A DNA stretch of 64,000 bases from Onchocerca lupi (GCA_028564675.1 JAOVVO010000354.1:1-64000), one strand, 5' to 3'; counted from the first letter of the stretch, positions 1-12,566 are shown. Translations and numbers: made by a program. The notes: generated by a model not told the origin, from the sequence alone.

Positions 1-16
1 TATATATATATAAATT

Positions 17-3000
17 TCAGTCCATTTTTGCTTTGTTGTTTGAGTGAGTTAGACCTCGTAGTTCGTTATAATGATCTAAGTTTGGTGGACCACATGCAAA
101 AGCCTGTATTGCAAGCGTTATGTGGGGAGCTTGGAAACGCAGTTCCTCTAATTCTACCATTAAATGAAGCGTGTATGAATCTGAAAAATTGAACATTTCA
201 ATGTAGAACTTCACACGCTTTCGAAAAATAATACAATTTTACAATACAACTCACCGACTTCAATATTTTCTGGCAGTTTATAGACGTAAAAATAACCATT
301 ATGAGGTTTTTCAAGGGCTGATTTGATGCCAATACTCCATTTTGAACAACTTAATCTGAAACACTGACTAACAATTACGAATGGCGATAAAGCTAATTTT
401 CTAATCATTTGCTAACGTGATTCAGTCAGCTCATTACACCTAGAATATTTGAAATATTTTGCAAAACTGAAATTGTAATGATTCGATAAAAACATAACAA
501 AATGAGTTAGGTTGCCAAGTAATATAACTGAATATAGTTAATGGAAATAAATAACTAGGTAAGAAACTTACAATGGTCTTGTGGGAAGTAATCTAACAAC
601 AAAGCCATTTACGTTTTGCAATTTTGCACAAAATATCTGTGGATTAGATGCATCTGCCATTCTGTCTTCTTCTGTATAGAATGTTGGTACGATGAAAAGT
701 AACTAAAAAAATTTCGAAATACTAAAGAGACAATGTGAAATAATTATTATCTAAATATGTGTATCAAAAAAGCGCAATAAGTTTCCTAAAGTTCATTTAA
801 AAAAAACTTACTATTAGTGGACATTTCTTCAGTTGCGGATTGGCAGTACGCGTCTCCGAAATATTTATATGAACTTTACGCTAAAAATGCGCTCATCAGA
901 AAAATTTGGGTCTTATATTTTCTAAAACGTCATTTATTATAAATGAGGTTGTCATAATTAATCTTTATGTAAAACTGCATATATATAAAATATTGTAACC
1001 GAAACTGCGGCTGATAATTGTGAATAACAAGCTGCGTTTGAAGAAAGCAATTTATTAGGAATATGAATTTCAAACAAAACTCACATTTTTGGTTATGAAA
1101 TTTCGAGATGCATCTCTTCTTGAATCGCATGCTTTTGATAGCCTTGCAAAATGCAAATCGGAAATAGCGTGTACGGGTGTCCAAACCCCTCTCACATACT
1201 TCCTGACCCATTGCATAAATATTTTTTCCAATGCAGTCACTCTTGCATATAAATACTCACATATCTGTAACAGTTAGCTACCTATTTCTTCCATCTCTAA
1301 TTCTTTAGTATTATTATATCATTATAAAGTTCCAATAAACAGAATTCAAACATACATTCAACATTTAATATGTAAGGTGAAACATACCGATGTAGTTGTT
1401 GGTGAATAACCTGCAAGTTGGAGTGGTGTCGCCGAACGCTCCCTTAATGATATGTCTGCTCCGTACCACAAAAGTAATTTCACCTACAATGAAATCATTC
1501 TTTCTCACTCAAAAAAATTTCTTCCATCTCTAATTCTTTAGTATTATTTTATCATTATAAAATTCCAATAAATTTTTTGGTATGAAACAGTTTACAGCAA
1601 TTTCAATCCGATATAATCTTTTATTTGTAAAGTTTTTTTATTTTATGATATAACTTCTATATGAGGGAAAATATGAAATACACTGCTTTAAAAAAATTAT
1701 GTTTTCTTATAAATGTGGAAAAAAACCCCGAAAAATTATTTTAGTCATTAAAAAGAAAATGTTTTGTACACTGCGACAAAACAAACCATCTCTAAATTAT
1801 TCCTCATAATTGCGTAATGTATTGGTGCACGTCCAGAATGATCGAAGAAATCTGGCCAAGCTCCTGAAACAAATGGTATGCGGAGAAATAAGGCCACCTG
1901 GTGATAAAGAAAGATATTTTACTTTAACTAAGGTTCAAAGCATAAACTCTACTGAGATAAATAAATTAAGAAAGTATGTCCATTTTGATAATTTGCCCCT
2001 TTATCCTAAAGAGAGTTTGATTCTTAAGGATGCCTTCTATGAAGCAAATATTAATGTTACCAGAGAAATAAGTTTACACTATTATACTTTGCTACTCAAG
2101 AAAATCACTTAGAAAGTGTAAAGTTTTTCTAGAGAGATGCGCTAAAGCTGAATTAAGATTATAAATGTTGACAGTAACAAAATAAATGAAATAGGGGAAT
2201 TAAATAATAAGGAATCTAAAGGTGAGAATCATGCATTTATGGTCAATATTTCGATGGCCAAATAAAAGCTTCATGATATTAGTGAGTCAATAAATTCCAA
2301 AAAAATGAGAAAGAGATTCTTCCGGTTTTAGAACAATTCATGAAATGTTATCTACTTCCAAATGTTTATGTTCTGAAAACTGGAAGAGTTAAAAGTATTT
2401 GCAGCAAATTCATGTGGATGAAACACATACCAAAATCCATCAAAGCTTGCATCTGACAAGGCTGTCCCGTAGCAGCTGCTAAATGCAGAGCAGTTTTTCC
2501 TGTTCTTTTTGTGGATGTAGCAAGCAAAATTTTTCGATTTTTCCACGGTAACATACTCAAAATTATTTTAATCAATCTGAAAACATTGCAAAAGATTTGT
2601 AGAAATAAGTATCATTTTTATACAACAACAGAGCTCAAAAAGTCAAATTAGATATCATTAAGAGAGAAAAGAGCAAAATCAGCGCATCTTGTTCTTGCGA
2701 TGATAGTTTTTTTCTTTATCATCAACTATCAAGTGGTAAAGTACAGTAAATGATTCACACAATTGGTTTTCTAAGCCTTGCAATAAAAGTTTTTAAAATA
2801 GACTGGTCGCAATAGCTAAGAAGTCTAGTAAAGGATTGATTGTTTCATTTTGATCATCTTGTCAGAAAAATTGGAAAATAATTCAAACCTGCAACAACCA
2901 TGGTCTCTCATACTACATGGACGATCAGTATTTTTGGTTGGTGCAAGGTGATGTAGAATAGATGTATTCTCTGATTTATTGAAAAATGTGCAAACAACAC

Positions 3001-6000
3001 TCTGGAAAGTTGGATATTTGTATTCTTTAATTTCATCGAAAAGAAAATTTCTGATAGTGATCTTATCCCGTGTTCCACTGAATAAGATCACTGCAAGGAC
3101 AATCACAGTGAATGTTATGACACTTCATAGTCACATTACCAACTTTAGTTCAATAGCTCACTGTTTGGAAATTTTACGTCGAATTCTTTGATAACTGTTT
3201 TAATAATAAGCGATAAGTTATCTTTAAAATGGTTTTCTTCTACAACTGAATTCAATCAAATCAAAAATGTTGCGTAAAAATATAGCTCCAAATATCTCTA
3301 TCTGAATTTAATTATTAATTGGTCATCACTAACATTCATCACATGCTCCTTTAATTGATGTCCAGACATACGCTTATAATGTTCATTACCAGCATTCTTT
3401 TTTAAAATTTGCAAAATGCAAGTGAACTTAATCATAAATTCCTCGACGTCACCATCAACGGCTGCGATATAAAATTTTCGTATCCAATGAGTGAAACGTT
3501 GAGCAAACTGAAACTTAAAAATGCAGTTAAAGAATATTACGAAAAAGCAATTAATGCAGCAAACGGCTTCAAAATTCGTGATTAATAGGACAAGAACAAT
3601 CTAATTTCATACAGCGCACCTGATTTTATGGAGGTTTCATCTCCCTGTATTTGACAGATATAACCTCCATAAAATCAGAAACTCCTTTCCACATAACACG
3701 TCAATAGAAGTTTTAGCAAGCGTGAAAAGGTAACACCGGTGTATGCACAGAACTGCATGTATTCTTCGCAAAGTATACTGTTAGATGTAAATAAGTAATG
3801 AAGACGAAGGATCAGAATCATAAGCAAAATCAAAAACAAGTTGGCTATCCTTAGCATTTGATCGCTCACTTTGTGAACATCGGAGAAAATTTAGCAAGAT
3901 AAGAAAATGTTAATTCATCAGTCCAATAATTTCAATACTGTCCTGAATATCAACTTACTTTATTGCTAATGTCAGTCATATACAACAAATTCGACGCTTC
4001 CATCCCATCGATGCTCATAACTTCTTTTCTTATTACCCTGAAAATCTCAAATTTAGCAATTATTCAGGATTTCTCTTGTCAAGAATAAGTCAACGATATG
4101 AAAAAGTTTCCAAAATCAGTAAAATATAAAATAAAAGCAAACCAAGCTCCCAATTTTGGACAAGTGTCCATAACACCATCTTTCAGTGCCTGAAATTATT
4201 TCGCAAAGTTATGGTACAATTTTTAAAAAATGAGACATACTCATTTAATGCTTTATGGATTTCTGGTGATGGAATTCTATATATAATAAACAAAGATAGT
4301 GTGCATTTCAACAAAAATAATAATTGTCTTATGTCTCATTACAATATAATTTTGACACACAGTCAATCATGCTAAATTAAAAATTGCTTATTAAATCAAC
4401 TGTGAATTACAGCCAGTATTTAAAATATATAAGATAACATAATTGTTCTTTCCAACCCTCTGAGCAAATTGGTAATAAAATATAATTCCTGAATGAAATC
4501 TCAAGAATAAATGCGAGATTCTTGAACTTCTTATAAAATCATTGAAATGAGAACTTGTAAAATACAGTTAATAACCAACCTCTAATGAATCTCTTTTTGC
4601 GTCTTCATCGACTGTGTGTGAAAGCTCTCCTTTACTGGAAAACATATCATTTCGATAAGATGGAATGTCTTGTTTGTTCTGAAAAAATTTTTGAATAGTC
4701 AAATGAATTTAAATTAAATCGTAAGCAATTGAATAGCTACTGTTGAAATAAATTTCTCTCCACAAATGATAGACATAAAAGCAACAAGACATTTCAATCC
4801 ACTGCTTGAAAAAATAAAAAGAAAAAACAAAGTGGGATAAATTATGGCTTACTTTTCTATTTTGTTTTCTATTGCGCTTCCTTGACTTCTTTATATTGAT
4901 GTTTGGGCCTAACAATGAAATTTTCAGTAAGTTTGATGATAATATGGTTCGAATCATTCGAAATCTTTCAGCGCTTTTACAACATTCGTTCACAAAATTA
5001 AAACTTCACTCTAAACTGAGTCTTAGTAAAATCAATATTTGCATCTATAAAAAACAAACCATTCCATTCATCTGCATCATTATACACGTCCATCATCTGT
5101 TCATTCTTTTTGCCGTTATTCAATTCCGTAACTGATTTAGATACTTCACTTGATTCCATATTTGAAATTATAGAGATTCGCTTCATCACTTCATTAACAG
5201 AATCGTCGACTTCATGACTAAATTTTAAAAAGTACATAAAAATAAAAGCCTGTGAAAAAAATTTGATATTTGAAATTTCACTGAAGCGTTGCTTGCCTCC
5301 ACTCAATCAGAAAGAAAGCTGAAAATTTCAGAGATGTTGAAGAAACATTTCTTATCCTCCACAAATTATGATCAAATAATTCAAACCGATACTGGTCTGA
5401 GACAGTGCGAAGAAAATAAAAGCACTTGACATCATTAACTCTTAACCAAGTAAAAACTGCCATATTTCTATAATACTGTCAGATTCTGATGAAATATTTG
5501 TGAAAGAAAATTCAAGTCACCTGTCCACTTGTAGCTTCGATTCTTCAGAAGTCATTGTACTTTTCGAATGGTTATGTTCTGTTATGTCAACTTCGTCCGA
5601 ATCTACAGAACTGTTTGATGATGAACTTGTATCCAGAGTTGAACCTGTTACGGAATCTCGACGCTATAAATAGAAAAATTAGTTTTGAAAGATCTTTTAA
5701 GAATGCCTTAATAATGAATGATATTAACATTAAATGATGGAATAATGTCCGACAGCTATTTACTACTTGTCTGCTATACTGGGAAGAGAAATTCTGCAAT
5801 TGTTCTTGCAAATGTATTTTGTGCAAAAAATTGTAAGGTGCAGAAGTAAAGTGAAAATTGGAATGTGCAGTTTATATTCTGAACACTGGTATCCAAATCT
5901 GTCAACAGAATGATCTAAAATAAATGTATTGTCAGTGGGAACCTTTTCTTTGTCCTTCTTTTCGTCTGAATCATTTTTCTTCTTTTCATCTTTTTGCATT

Positions 6001-6050
6001 GTGGCTTCTTCAACTTCGTCTTTATTGTTGGTTGGTTCGTTCGATCTCAT
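17..6050 (-). CDS. Ankyrin-repeat protein of unknown family, 18 exons, about 690 aa
   Basis: Start ATG is at 6050 and the TGA stop at 17-19. Exons in transcript order: 5943-6050, 5521-5663, 5282-5467, 5017-5217, 4853-4973, 4580-4678, 4457-4488, about 4237-4276, 4143-4189, 3959-4037, 3334-3507, 2889-3001, 2431-2576, 1772-1863, 1388-1483, 572-702, 255-355, 17-180. Phases agree at every junction; the donor of the 4237 exon is the weakest call. The N-terminus is Lys/Glu/Asp-rich, followed by a Ser-rich acidic stretch (5521-5663). Ankyrin repeats are read in the middle: AAVDGDVEEF, SILHHLA, GKTALHLAAATGQ, HSGRAPIHYAIMRNNLEM and LLLWYGADISLRERSATPLQ. The about 130-aa C-terminal part after the repeats has no motif I recognise. 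Ankyrin repeats mediate protein binding, so a scaffold or adaptor role is inference only. No signal peptide or clear membrane segment is seen. The 43-nt intron at 4974-5016 is unusually short. Downstream neighbour is not in the window. Confidence 0.72.
1285..1572. repeat. 55-bp direct repeat flanking an ankyrin exon
   Basis: Copies at 1285-1339 and 1518-1572 begin with TTTCTTCCATCTCTAATTC and end with CCAATAAA; they differ at only a few positions. They lie in the two introns on either side of the ankyrin exon 1388-1483, so the unit looks like a local duplication that carried intron sequence to both sides of one exon. Confidence 0.85.
3620..3678. repeat. Perfect 17-bp inverted repeat, 25-nt loop
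   Basis: CTGATTTTATGGAGGTT at 3620-3636 is matched by its reverse complement at 3662-3678. It sits inside the 451-bp intron 3508-3958 of the ankyrin gene. It may be a hairpin of a small nonautonomous element; no coding sense is seen. Confidence 0.8.
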
Positions 6051-7458
6051 CGTAACAAAACCAAAAAGTGAAAGAAAAAAGTGCTTCGTTCCAAAATGTC
6101 AGCTTCACCCTTGACGATAATGACTGACGTACATCAAGTGGTGAGAATGCTGCTGAAACGGAATGTCTCCACGCGTTCTCTAAGAAACTTGCTGAACGAG
6201 GAGAATCTCCACACTTGGAAGTTCAAAAAAGATAAAAAAAACTGAAGAAAAGATACAGAAATAGTACAAGATTTGGTCAATACTGCCTTTCATGAATCGC
6301 TGATAACTAGGATAGAATCATTCAATGTATGCCTCTTTCGCGCGATCTGCGAATTCCCAAAATGATCAATCTGTCAAATCAATTTTATTGTATTAATTGC
6401 CACTGATCTCAACTGTAAAGTATATCAAACTAAATATGCTAGGATCTTCTTTGCTTACTTAAAGTTTTGGAAACAGAGCTAAACCACCTCCGCTCGCATC
6501 GAGATGTGCGGACAGGACTTGATGGAAGTAATGATTAATGGAAGGATGTCGCATCAAAAATCAACCGTTAGATTAATGGCAAATGAAAAATCAGATGATA
6601 CTATCAAACATCTTGAAAACATGAGTCGTTTCAGAAAATTCTAAAAAAAAAAAAAAAAGAAAATAACCATAACAACCTCCCCAGCAGAGACTTATATACA
6701 GTATCTTCGCTCAGATATTCCTTAGTTAGTTGCATTTTGCACTCATATCTACTAATACATCACTACCTTTAGGATCCACGTTGAAATGACGGGAAATAAT
6801 CACTACCATTGAGACGCCATTTAGTGTGTACATCAGCTTTATAATAAGCTAAACGATCCTATGTTACGTCCCAAACAGATTCCTCACGTCGATTCACGTA
6901 CAATGAATGACAAATGACAAATTATCGTTACCTTATCATTCGATGGTCTAAAACGTATCCGAACCATTTCATAATGACATGTGGGTCAATGAAACTGAAC
7001 GTATGGACTGGATGTCTGGGATATGGTGAAACTTTCTGATAGTGACTGTGAGGGTTCAGTGGGACGTCGAATCAAATTCTTTGTTTTTAATTGGAACGAA
7101 GACCCTCTTTATTTGTTGCATATTAAATTCAAAATTTCTCAGAAAAACTCGAGGATTTTTGAATCTAGGTTATAGGAATTCAAAATTTCTCAGAAAAACT
7201 CGAGGATTTTTGAATCCAGGTTATGGGAACTTATGGTTTTTCAGTTCTCGAATTTAGATACTCATTATCAGCGATGGCACTAGTCTTCCACAATACCAAA
7301 AATATTAACATCATGCCAAGGTGATAAGAAGCTTGGAAAGAGAATTAGATACTGAATTCTTTTTAATCATGACAAATCTTTTTTCCTTGCAGATATCGAT
7401 TCATTAAGTATGGAATGAGCAGCTTTGTTGCGGAAGAAATACATCACTATTATCAACT
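6051..7458. other. Intergenic region between divergent genes
   Basis: This 1.4-kb stretch separates the ankyrin gene start (minus strand) from the RING gene start (plus strand), so it should hold both promoters. I see a poly-A run near 6644, a 51-bp tandem repeat at 7126-7227 (listed separately) and a TTTTCCTTGCAG acceptor at about 7381-7392, which is a plausible spliced-leader site for the RING transcript. No convincing coding exon is visible. Confidence 0.6.
7126..7227. repeat. Tandem duplication of a 51-bp unit
   Basis: Two head-to-tail copies, 7126-7176 and 7177-7227, start AATTCAAAATTTCTCAGAAA and differ at about two positions. The unit length is a multiple of three, so a short plus-strand reading frame runs through both copies, but the repeated peptide has no family resemblance and is probably incidental. 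Confidence 0.9.
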
Positions 7459-10400
7459 ATGAATAACGGCAGCGCACCAGATACAGTAACTGGTGGAAAA
7501 ACTCTTGAACTTACCGAATATGATAGGGTATCGTCTTTTCTTATTTTGACTTATATCTGAATAGAAAGTATCAGACGAAATTCTGTGTGCACATAAACAA
7601 TCAAGATAACTGAATCAGCGTTAATTAATTGTGGATCTAGAGATTATTTTCTCCTTTTTTCTATCGCTTTTTATCGACTTGTTCAACAGGTAGCATTTTC
7701 AGAATCACTTACAGGAAATATATTTCCTAATAATTCAATACAAGTCATTTCCTATTAATTTATTTAAAAAATACCATTCAATTCTCTTTCCCATTTTAGT
7801 GTCGTCGTCCACACAAAGCAATTTCGGATTCGACGGAAATACGGATTAGTACGCGAATGCTTTCATCCGAACTCTGTTGTCCAATATGTTTAGATCTGTT
7901 GACAACAACGATGACAACAAAAGTGATATTTTGTTTTAATTGTCGAGTATTTAACTATTTCAGTTCTTCCTAGTTCCTGAGAATTTTGTTGACTTTATTC
8001 AAATTGTCAATTGATGCAAAGTTGTTCTGTGTCATAACTTCCGTCATGGTTCACAACATTCCCAGCATATTTATTTATAAATTCTGAATTTCTTTGACTT
8101 TTTTAACTTTAGATTTCCATCTTATTGGGTTATTTTGTTATAGGAATGTTTGCATCGATTTTGCAGCGAATGTATCACGACTGCGCTTCTTCGGGGTAAC
8201 AAGGAATGTCCTACTTGTCGAAAAAAATTAGTATCTAAACGATCACTTCGTCCTGATGCGAACTTTGATGCTTTAATTAATAAAGTTGGCTATTATTTCA
8301 TATATTTCATATCAAGGCATTGTTCTGAAATTTCGGAAAAACTTCCGGTTTTTTTTAAACACGCCACTACGGATTTATCATTAAAGATTTGGCCGGATCG
8401 ACAAATTTATGAACAGATGCAGCAGAAGGCAATGGAAATGTTTTATCAACAAAGTAACGTAGAGGCGCTGCAGAAGAGTATTGAAGCAGGCATGAAAGCG
8501 CAAGCTGCTAATCGCCGCCAACGTGTTCAAGGCTCATATGACTATGAAAGTTTGTTTCAAGACAGTGTTTTTTTTTTTTCTTTTTTTTTTTCATTTCAAA
8601 TTTATCTGCATTTAAAGTATTTTCAACATCAACAATTTTGCTTCAGAAAGAAAACGACGCCCTCGCAGTGATGTGCATGACCGTTCTTATAATAATTCTC
8701 CTGATAGTAATTCACCAGAAGGTAGTGGTGAAGGCGATGAGAGCGATCTGCATGCAAGGTTCAGTTGTTTTAGCTATTGGTATTGTGTGCTTGTTTCCTT
8801 TTTTTAAAGACTATTATTTATTCAGACATGATGAATCAGTTACTGGACCACACGCTTCTTCTAGCATTATTGCCAATCATGCCAATGGTCAGTTCCTTGC
8901 TAAAATTAACTTTTCAATTTTGACTGTAGGACTTTTTTTTATTTGAAATCACTAGAAGAACAGAAGAAATAGATTTGTCATGATTAACATTCTTCTGAAG
9001 ATATTTCGACTTGTGGAAATATTTTTCTAATATGGAGCACCAATTAGAAAAGGCTAACTATATCTTGCTTTTAAGATTTTTAAAGAAAATTGTCTCTCAA
9101 TAATTCGGCTTTTTGTAGCGGCTAATGGCACTATCAGTTCACTAGCCCACTCAAATCAAGATATTTCAAGCAGTAGTACAGGTTTCTTTTTTGTCATATA
9201 GCGAAAGAATATTTCTGTGGAAAACAAGTCGCAAATGAATATAAGTATTAAACTCTTTTAGATTCTGATTCTCTTTCTTCGACCACTGATACTTCTGATA
9301 CTACGGATACTTCTGAGTCCTCAAGCAGTATTTCAGCTCCTACACGACCAAATTCTCTTGCAAATTTGGTTAGTAATGTCTATCGAAAATCATCAGGGGA
9401 AAATATTTTGAAATATTTTGATTGTGTTGTGTAAAATATTTCGGAACCTCAGTGCAAAAAATTCTTTCAGGATGGTCACCCTCTTGTACCACCACTTAAT
9501 TCATGTACACTAAAAGATCGTATGCATAAATGGCTTGCTGAAAATCCGTCATCACCTTTAACTCCTGATGAAGGGATGGGTGAACTACTGGAAAGACGAG
9601 TAAGTTTTGCATGCATTTTACGTTTTGCATAATTTCAGATCATTTTATTTTACTAGTACATTGCGCGCATAACATATTTAATTTAGTTGTTATGATATCA
9701 TAACAAAGCTTTTTTTTTTTCAGCGAAATCTTTTTTTTTATCATGCAAAATTCATTTGATATTGAAAAAATTTCTAGCTCGATGAAGATACTGATTTTGC
9801 TGTTATACATACAGATGGTGAATTTATTGAGATTGAAGCTGAATTGTTGCCCGCAAAATCGTTATTTAAGCGACTAAACGTCGCGTCACCGTTATTGAAT
9901 CGACGTTATATTCGAACAAGAGAGGATACTACCAGTATGTTTGTTAGCTTAAAAGTTGAACTAAATAATCACATGATTTCTGTTTTCGTTTTACTTCGAA
10001 ACTATGGTATCTTTCATAGGAGCTTGCTTGTAAATCCAATTTTTTTTTTTTTTTTTTTTTTTTTTTGTTATGATTGAATGTGGGAAGTACTGTCACATTT
10101 AGTGATTGTTTTCATTTGCAGTGGAACATCTTGGTGAATTCTTATATCAAGTATGTAGTGCAGAATATCGGGAAGGGCAGCAGAAAAATTCATCTTCTGA
10201 GGAATCAAAAGATTTTTCTGTTGAAAATACCATTACTTCTTCGCCAGTACAACAGTCATTTGCAAGTGCTGTACAGAGACCTGAACATTTTTATGTCTAC
10301 GTAAGGTTTTAAAAAAATTATTTTCTACTTGTATTCAATGCAATATGTAGGACACATTATTTGTTAATATTTTATTCTAATAGGCATTTTCACTAGATAA

Positions 10401-10668
10401 TTAGTCGACTAATCTTTCGGAGCAAAAGTTCCATTCTAAAAAAAATTTTTTTGAAAAATTTCCTAAGATCTGAATCTTTTAATGGGTGTTGTAGAGTCGC
10501 GTTGGCGGCCGAAGTGTGAATAAAATATTCGGCAATGAGACGGTTCTGTCAGCATTACATACTCAAAGACGCGGCGATCATCTGATGATATTTTTCGATA
10601 TCGCACCTTTGGACTTGCATAGCAAATCTGTACTTGAGGAAATTGTTTATGATGATTATTTAAAGTAG
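7459..10668 (+). CDS. Polycomb RING finger E3 ligase, RING1/RNF2 type, 12 exons, 492 aa
   Basis: RING1/RNF2 proteins are the catalytic subunit of Polycomb repressive complex 1 and monoubiquitinate histone H2A in the nucleus. Exons: 7459-7527, 7800-7922, 8144-8284, 8387-8549, 8647-8758, 8826-8887, 9119-9181, 9262-9368, 9471-9599, 9778-9934, 10122-10300, 10495-10668, all in phase. The C3HC4 RING spans about residues 50-90: CPIC, then ECLHRFCSECI, then CPTCRKKL, and is followed by the typical RSLRPDANFDALI segment and a helical region (KIWPDRQIYEQ). The middle (residues about 185-320) is a Ser/Thr/Asp-rich linker. The C-terminal about 150 residues end in SRVGGRSVNKIF and a terminal helix-strand region, as in the RAWUL ubiquitin-like domain that binds CBX/RYBP partners. 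The length is longer than vertebrate RNF2 (about 336 aa) mainly because of the linker. Family assignment is strong from the RING and adjacent segment. Confidence 0.93.
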
Positions 10669-11293
10669 GAAGATTTCTGTTTCATTGTGTAATTACATAT
10701 GAAGACTGTCTCATACTTCGCTACATAAGAGAACTGTTGTAGTTGTATGCATTGATTTGCGGCTTTATATGTTGGATAATGGAGCATTTTCATTTGTAGC
10801 AATTTGAAGCATTAAAACTGGTCGTATGTATCTTACGTAAAGTGGTAATCGGTTGGATCATATGCGTCATATAGGAGGACAGATGTAGCTAATATTGAAG
10901 CTCTGATAGTGAAAATATTACATATCATTTATAATATATTACAGACAGTAATTATCAGACAATGATGCATTTCTGTTCATGAACAGGTAACAAGCATTGA
11001 ACCTAGCGAATTCTAAATCGTGATCTCGTATGCCTGATGAAAAAAGTTCTCATCGCCGCTCATTAAATCACCTAGTTCTATCTACGGTTAAGCGGCAATG
11101 AGAAATTTGGTGAAATACTTCATGATGATCAAAGTAATGATAACTTGTCTATTCAGTTTTCACATGCTGTATAATTGAACGGTTTTATATTTGTGTAAAG
11201 CTTTCTTTTAAATGATATTATTTGCCATTGCTGCCATTGTACATTATGGAAATGCGTCGGCTTTTTCTCTTTTTAATTTCTGTGTAAAATAAA
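10669..11293 (+). terminator. 3' untranslated region and poly(A) signal of the RING gene
   Basis: No exon follows the TAG at 10668. A canonical AATAAA at 11288-11293 in an otherwise non-coding AT-rich stretch is the first good cleavage signal downstream and would give a 3' UTR of about 0.6 kb. Use of this site is inferred. Confidence 0.45.
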
Positions 11294-11760
11294 CGACTTC
11301 TTCATATAACTGCTTCATACATATGGCGTGTTAAATCGAAGTTAATGATTTAATACCAATAGGAATGTGCCGTTTTATTGCTACTGAGTTCGATTTATCG
11401 AGACATTTACCAATTTTCTGTTCGTTTGGTTGGAATTGCCATTTTTCCGCTAAATATGTCCTCCCCTGCTAGTGGAACTTAATAACTATCGGACAGATGC
11501 ATGCTTGACTGCAGCAAATACAGTGACGAAAACGAAAGACAGGTTTCTGCAGATGGCATCCCATGCAGTTTCCTGAGGGTCACATATTCGTCCATTCCTT
11601 CACCCACCATTACTATTATCTTAGTTGCACAATAATCAATTATCACCTTCATACTTATCTCCCCTCCTTAATTAAACTCAATCCCCTACTCATCAGATCA
11701 CCCATTCACACAGTCATTTCCAACAAATGCCTAGTCCCATCATCTCCTTATCGATTTGGC

Positions 11761-11810
11761 CGCACTAAAATGTCGCTGGTTATGTCGCACTAAAATGTCG
11801 CTGGTTATGT
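11761..11810. repeat. 25-bp exact tandem duplication
   Basis: CGCACTAAAATGTCGCTGGT plus TATGT occurs at 11761-11785 and again at 11786-11810 with no mismatch, directly next to the TG microsatellite. Exact identity suggests a recent slippage event. Confidence 0.9.
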
Positions 11811-11956
11811 ATGTCTGTATACGTGCGTGCGCATGTATGTGTGCATGTGTGTGTGTATTGTGTGTGTGTATGCATATGCGTATGTGTATGTGTATGTGTA
11901 TGTGTGTGTGTGTATTGTGTTTGTATGTCTGAGTCTGTGCAGTGTGTGTTTGTTTG
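11806..11956. repeat. TG/TATG microsatellite
   Basis: About 150 bp of alternating purine-pyrimidine sequence: TGTGTG, TATGTG and GTGCGTGCG units with a few interruptions. It reads as HTHTHT in one minus-strand frame, which is an artefact of the repeat. Such tracts can adopt Z-DNA; nothing here shows that it does. Confidence 0.9.
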
Positions 11957-12566
11957 TTGCCGTATGAAGCATTGAAGGATGTGCACGTGCATCAGTGCAT
12001 GATTGATTGCGAGCGTTGTTGTGAGGGCATACGTAAGTATCACATCGTAGCATCTCGGTGTGGCGCATATGGACGCGGTGTCATTTTCAGAAAGTATTTT
12101 CAAAAGGCATTTAATTGGCGGAAATGGTAGAATGACTGGATGAGTAATGCTTGTAGCCGGGATGAGATGACAGCCCACAAAGGTAACGTCCCTTTTCTGT
12201 AACAACTCCCTCCCTCGAAACCGTCTTCTCACCACCAACTGTTATTATGATGATGGAAGAGAGAATATCTGTCCTGTTTTTGTCGCGAGACTGGATTTCT
12301 TTGTATCGCTTGATCGCAGCTAAGCGCTCGTCCATCCGAATCGAGATATGATCGTCTAATAGTAGTGGATGTACGAGTGCCTCTGCTGCCTTCCATAGCC
12401 GATTGTAATTCTGTTTTTAGAATCAGGATTTTCTTGTGAAATCTAATTCATAACCCTCTAGGATAGAAAGGAACGAATATAGTGCGAGAGAGAATGAGAA
12501 GTTTGAAACGTTTATATGATTTTTGCAAGCTATGTAAATAAAATTGTGCAACTTTCAGATAATCTT

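Larger units (their letters stand above)
11294..12566. other. Intergenic stretch with simple repeats
   Basis: Between the RING gene and the next plus-strand gene I see a 25-bp tandem duplication (11761-11810), a TG-rich microsatellite (about 11806-11956) and a slightly more GC-rich block near 12000-12400. The open frames over the TG tract are products of simple sequence. No gene is supported. Confidence 0.6.

Noticed and set aside
1089..1277. Plus-strand frame of 62 codons
   Set aside because: Lies in an intron of the minus-strand ankyrin gene, short, no motif, overlaps an opposite-strand frame of equal quality.
3675..3869. Hydrophobic minus-strand frame resembling a membrane segment
   Set aside because: It lies in the ankyrin-gene intron 3508-3958; the exons on each side join in phase without it and it lacks proper splice borders.
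11780..12238. 152-codon minus-strand frame with a His-Thr repeat
   Set aside because: The repeated residues come from the TG microsatellite; the rest has no motif or splice context.
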